Both the position numbers and the translations under genes were made by a program. Positions 5,865 to 6,448 of a DNA stretch of 6,448 nucleotides are shown here, piece by piece. The DNA is from Alistipes sp. GTDB taxonomy: Bacteria > Bacteroidota > Bacteroidia > Bacteroidales > Rikenellaceae. The stretch is taken from the NCBI GenBank assembly GCA_014796635.1, contig JAAVIK010000001.1:271633-278080 (forward strand), in the 5' to 3' direction. Numbering within the stretch: the first letter of the stretch is position 1; each line of letters opens with the position of its first letter. A model generated the notes under the pieces. The model made no database searches. It was not told the DNA's origin and saw nothing but the letters and a program-made list of their open reading frames with translations.

Positions 5865-6448
5865 ATGAATTTTCCGAAAATTCCGGTCGGGCGCCTGCTG
5901 CCCGCAGCGACGGTCCTGCTGCTCTTTTTCGCCGTGGCCGCCGCCTATTTCGCCCCCCAGTTCCGGGGCGACGCGCTGCCCCAGCACGACGTGGTGCAGT
6001 ACGAGGGAATGGCTCACGACATCACGCAGATGCGGCTCCGGAGCGGCGAAGACCCCCAATGGACCGGGGGCATGTTCGGCGGCATGCCGGCCTACCTGAT
6101 CAACGTGGCCTACCCGGCTCAGATCGTGAAAGGCACCGTCGGGCAGGTCGTCAAGATTCTCGATACGCCGGCCGCGTTCCTCTTTTTCGCCATGACGGCC
6201 ATGTGGCTCATGCTGCTGCTCATGGGCGCCGATCCGTGGCCCGCCGCGGTTCCCGCCTTGGCCTACGGGCTTTCGACCTACTTCCTGTTGATCATCGGCG
6301 CCGGACACCTCACCAAAATGTGGGCGCTGGTCTACGCTCCCCTCATGATGGGCGGTGCCTGGACGACCCTGCGCGGCAACACATGGCGCGGTGCGGCCCT
6401 CACGGCCGTCGCCGCCTCGCTCGAAATAGGAGCCGGGCATCCGCAGGT
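5865..6448 (+). CDS. YfhO-family multi-spanning membrane protein, N-terminal part, truncated by window edge
   Basis: An open frame starts at ATG 5865 and runs off the window end after 194 complete codons. It resembles the large YfhO-family membrane proteins of Bacteroidetes, which are usually several hundred residues longer and are related to GT-C glycosyltransferases; some family members help glycosylate lipoteichoic acid in Firmicutes, but the role here is unknown. Visible features are a first membrane helix at about residues 11-30 and a periplasmic loop containing LPQHDVVQYEGMAHDI (38-53) and DPQWTGGMFGGMPAYLI (63-79). Further helices follow at about 105-127, 132-155 and 160-180, with GAGHLTKMWALVYAPL and the final EIGAGHPQ, all recognisable in this family. 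H41-D42 in the first outside loop is where GT-C enzymes place a catalytic Asp; that function is inferred. The ATG was chosen because the first helix begins soon after it; no other in-frame start is visible nearby. An overlapping open frame from ATG 5834 is a GC-driven shadow. Confidence 0.85.
   Translation, partial: MNFPKIPVGRLLPAATVLLLFFAVAAAYFAPQFRGDALPQHDVVQYEGMAHDITQMRLRSGEDPQWTGGMFGGMPAYLINVAYPAQIVKGTVGQVVKILDTPAAFLFFAMTAMWLMLLLMGADPWPAAVPALAYGLSTYFLLIIGAGHLTKMWALVYAPLMMGGAWTTLRGNTWRGAALTAVAASLEIGAGHPQ
5867..5883. repeat. 8-bp inverted repeat overlapping the start of the YfhO-family gene
   Basis: GAATTTTC (5867-5874) and GAAAATTC (5876-5883) are perfect inverted repeats around a single C. 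The left arm begins at the last base of the start codon. It is AT-rich within otherwise GC-rich coding sequence. It could form a small hairpin near the ribosome-loading region or be a protein-binding dyad, or simply reflect the encoded residues NFPKIP. Confidence 0.35.

Noticed and set aside
5850..6440. 196-codon minus-strand open frame over the last 600 bases
   Set aside because: It is antisense to the YfhO-family gene, whose plus-strand translation has membrane helices and recognisable family motifs; the minus product is low-complexity.
5834..6448. Overlapping plus-strand frame from ATG 5834
   Set aside because: It stays open but yields an arginine- and proline-rich shadow product without motifs. 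The frame from 5865 gives the recognisable membrane protein.

Overview
The window looks like chromosomal, housekeeping DNA from a GC-rich member of the Bacteroidetes, most plausibly Alistipes or a close relative in the Bacteroidales. Three things point there. Putative promoters fit the Bacteroidetes -7 consensus TAnnTTTG rather than an E. coli-type -35/-10. Start codons lack Shine-Dalgarno sequences. The protein set (a YfhO-family membrane protein with Bacteroidetes-type motifs, an FHS-family sugar transporter, a long RelA/SpoT protein) is typical of the phylum. The genus is an inference from base composition and remembered protein motifs.

Layout, left to right. Positions 1-828 (+) hold the C-terminal part of a cardiolipin synthase whose start lies outside the window. 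A short convergent gap (829-954) carries degenerate heptamer repeats in opposite orientations, each array starting at or just after the stop codon of its flanking gene. Positions 955-3162 (-) encode a full-length RelA/SpoT-type (p)ppGpp synthetase whose hydrolase domain has lost its catalytic residues. It has its own -7 box immediately upstream, directly after a strong hairpin terminator (3194-3229) that ends the preceding transcription unit. That unit (-) has two genes: a long-chain-type polyprenyl diphosphate synthase (4633-5622), then after 36 bp a fucose/glucose-type MFS sugar transporter (3250-4596). The 242-bp region 5623-5864 is a divergent promoter region with one good -7 box for each direction. 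From 5865 (+) to the window end runs the N-terminal part of a YfhO-family multi-spanning membrane protein.

Functionally the genes touch membrane lipid synthesis (cardiolipin), isoprenoid side chains (menaquinone or lipid carrier), sugar uptake, the stringent response and probably cell-surface glycan decoration. They do not form one obvious pathway. I see no mobile element, CRISPR array, RNA gene or defence system, and no evidence of an undescribed multi-gene system. The most interesting points are the degenerate active site of the RelA hydrolase domain, the replacement of both proton-coupling acids in the sugar transporter, the paired heptamer arrays, and the palindromes around the divergent promoters.
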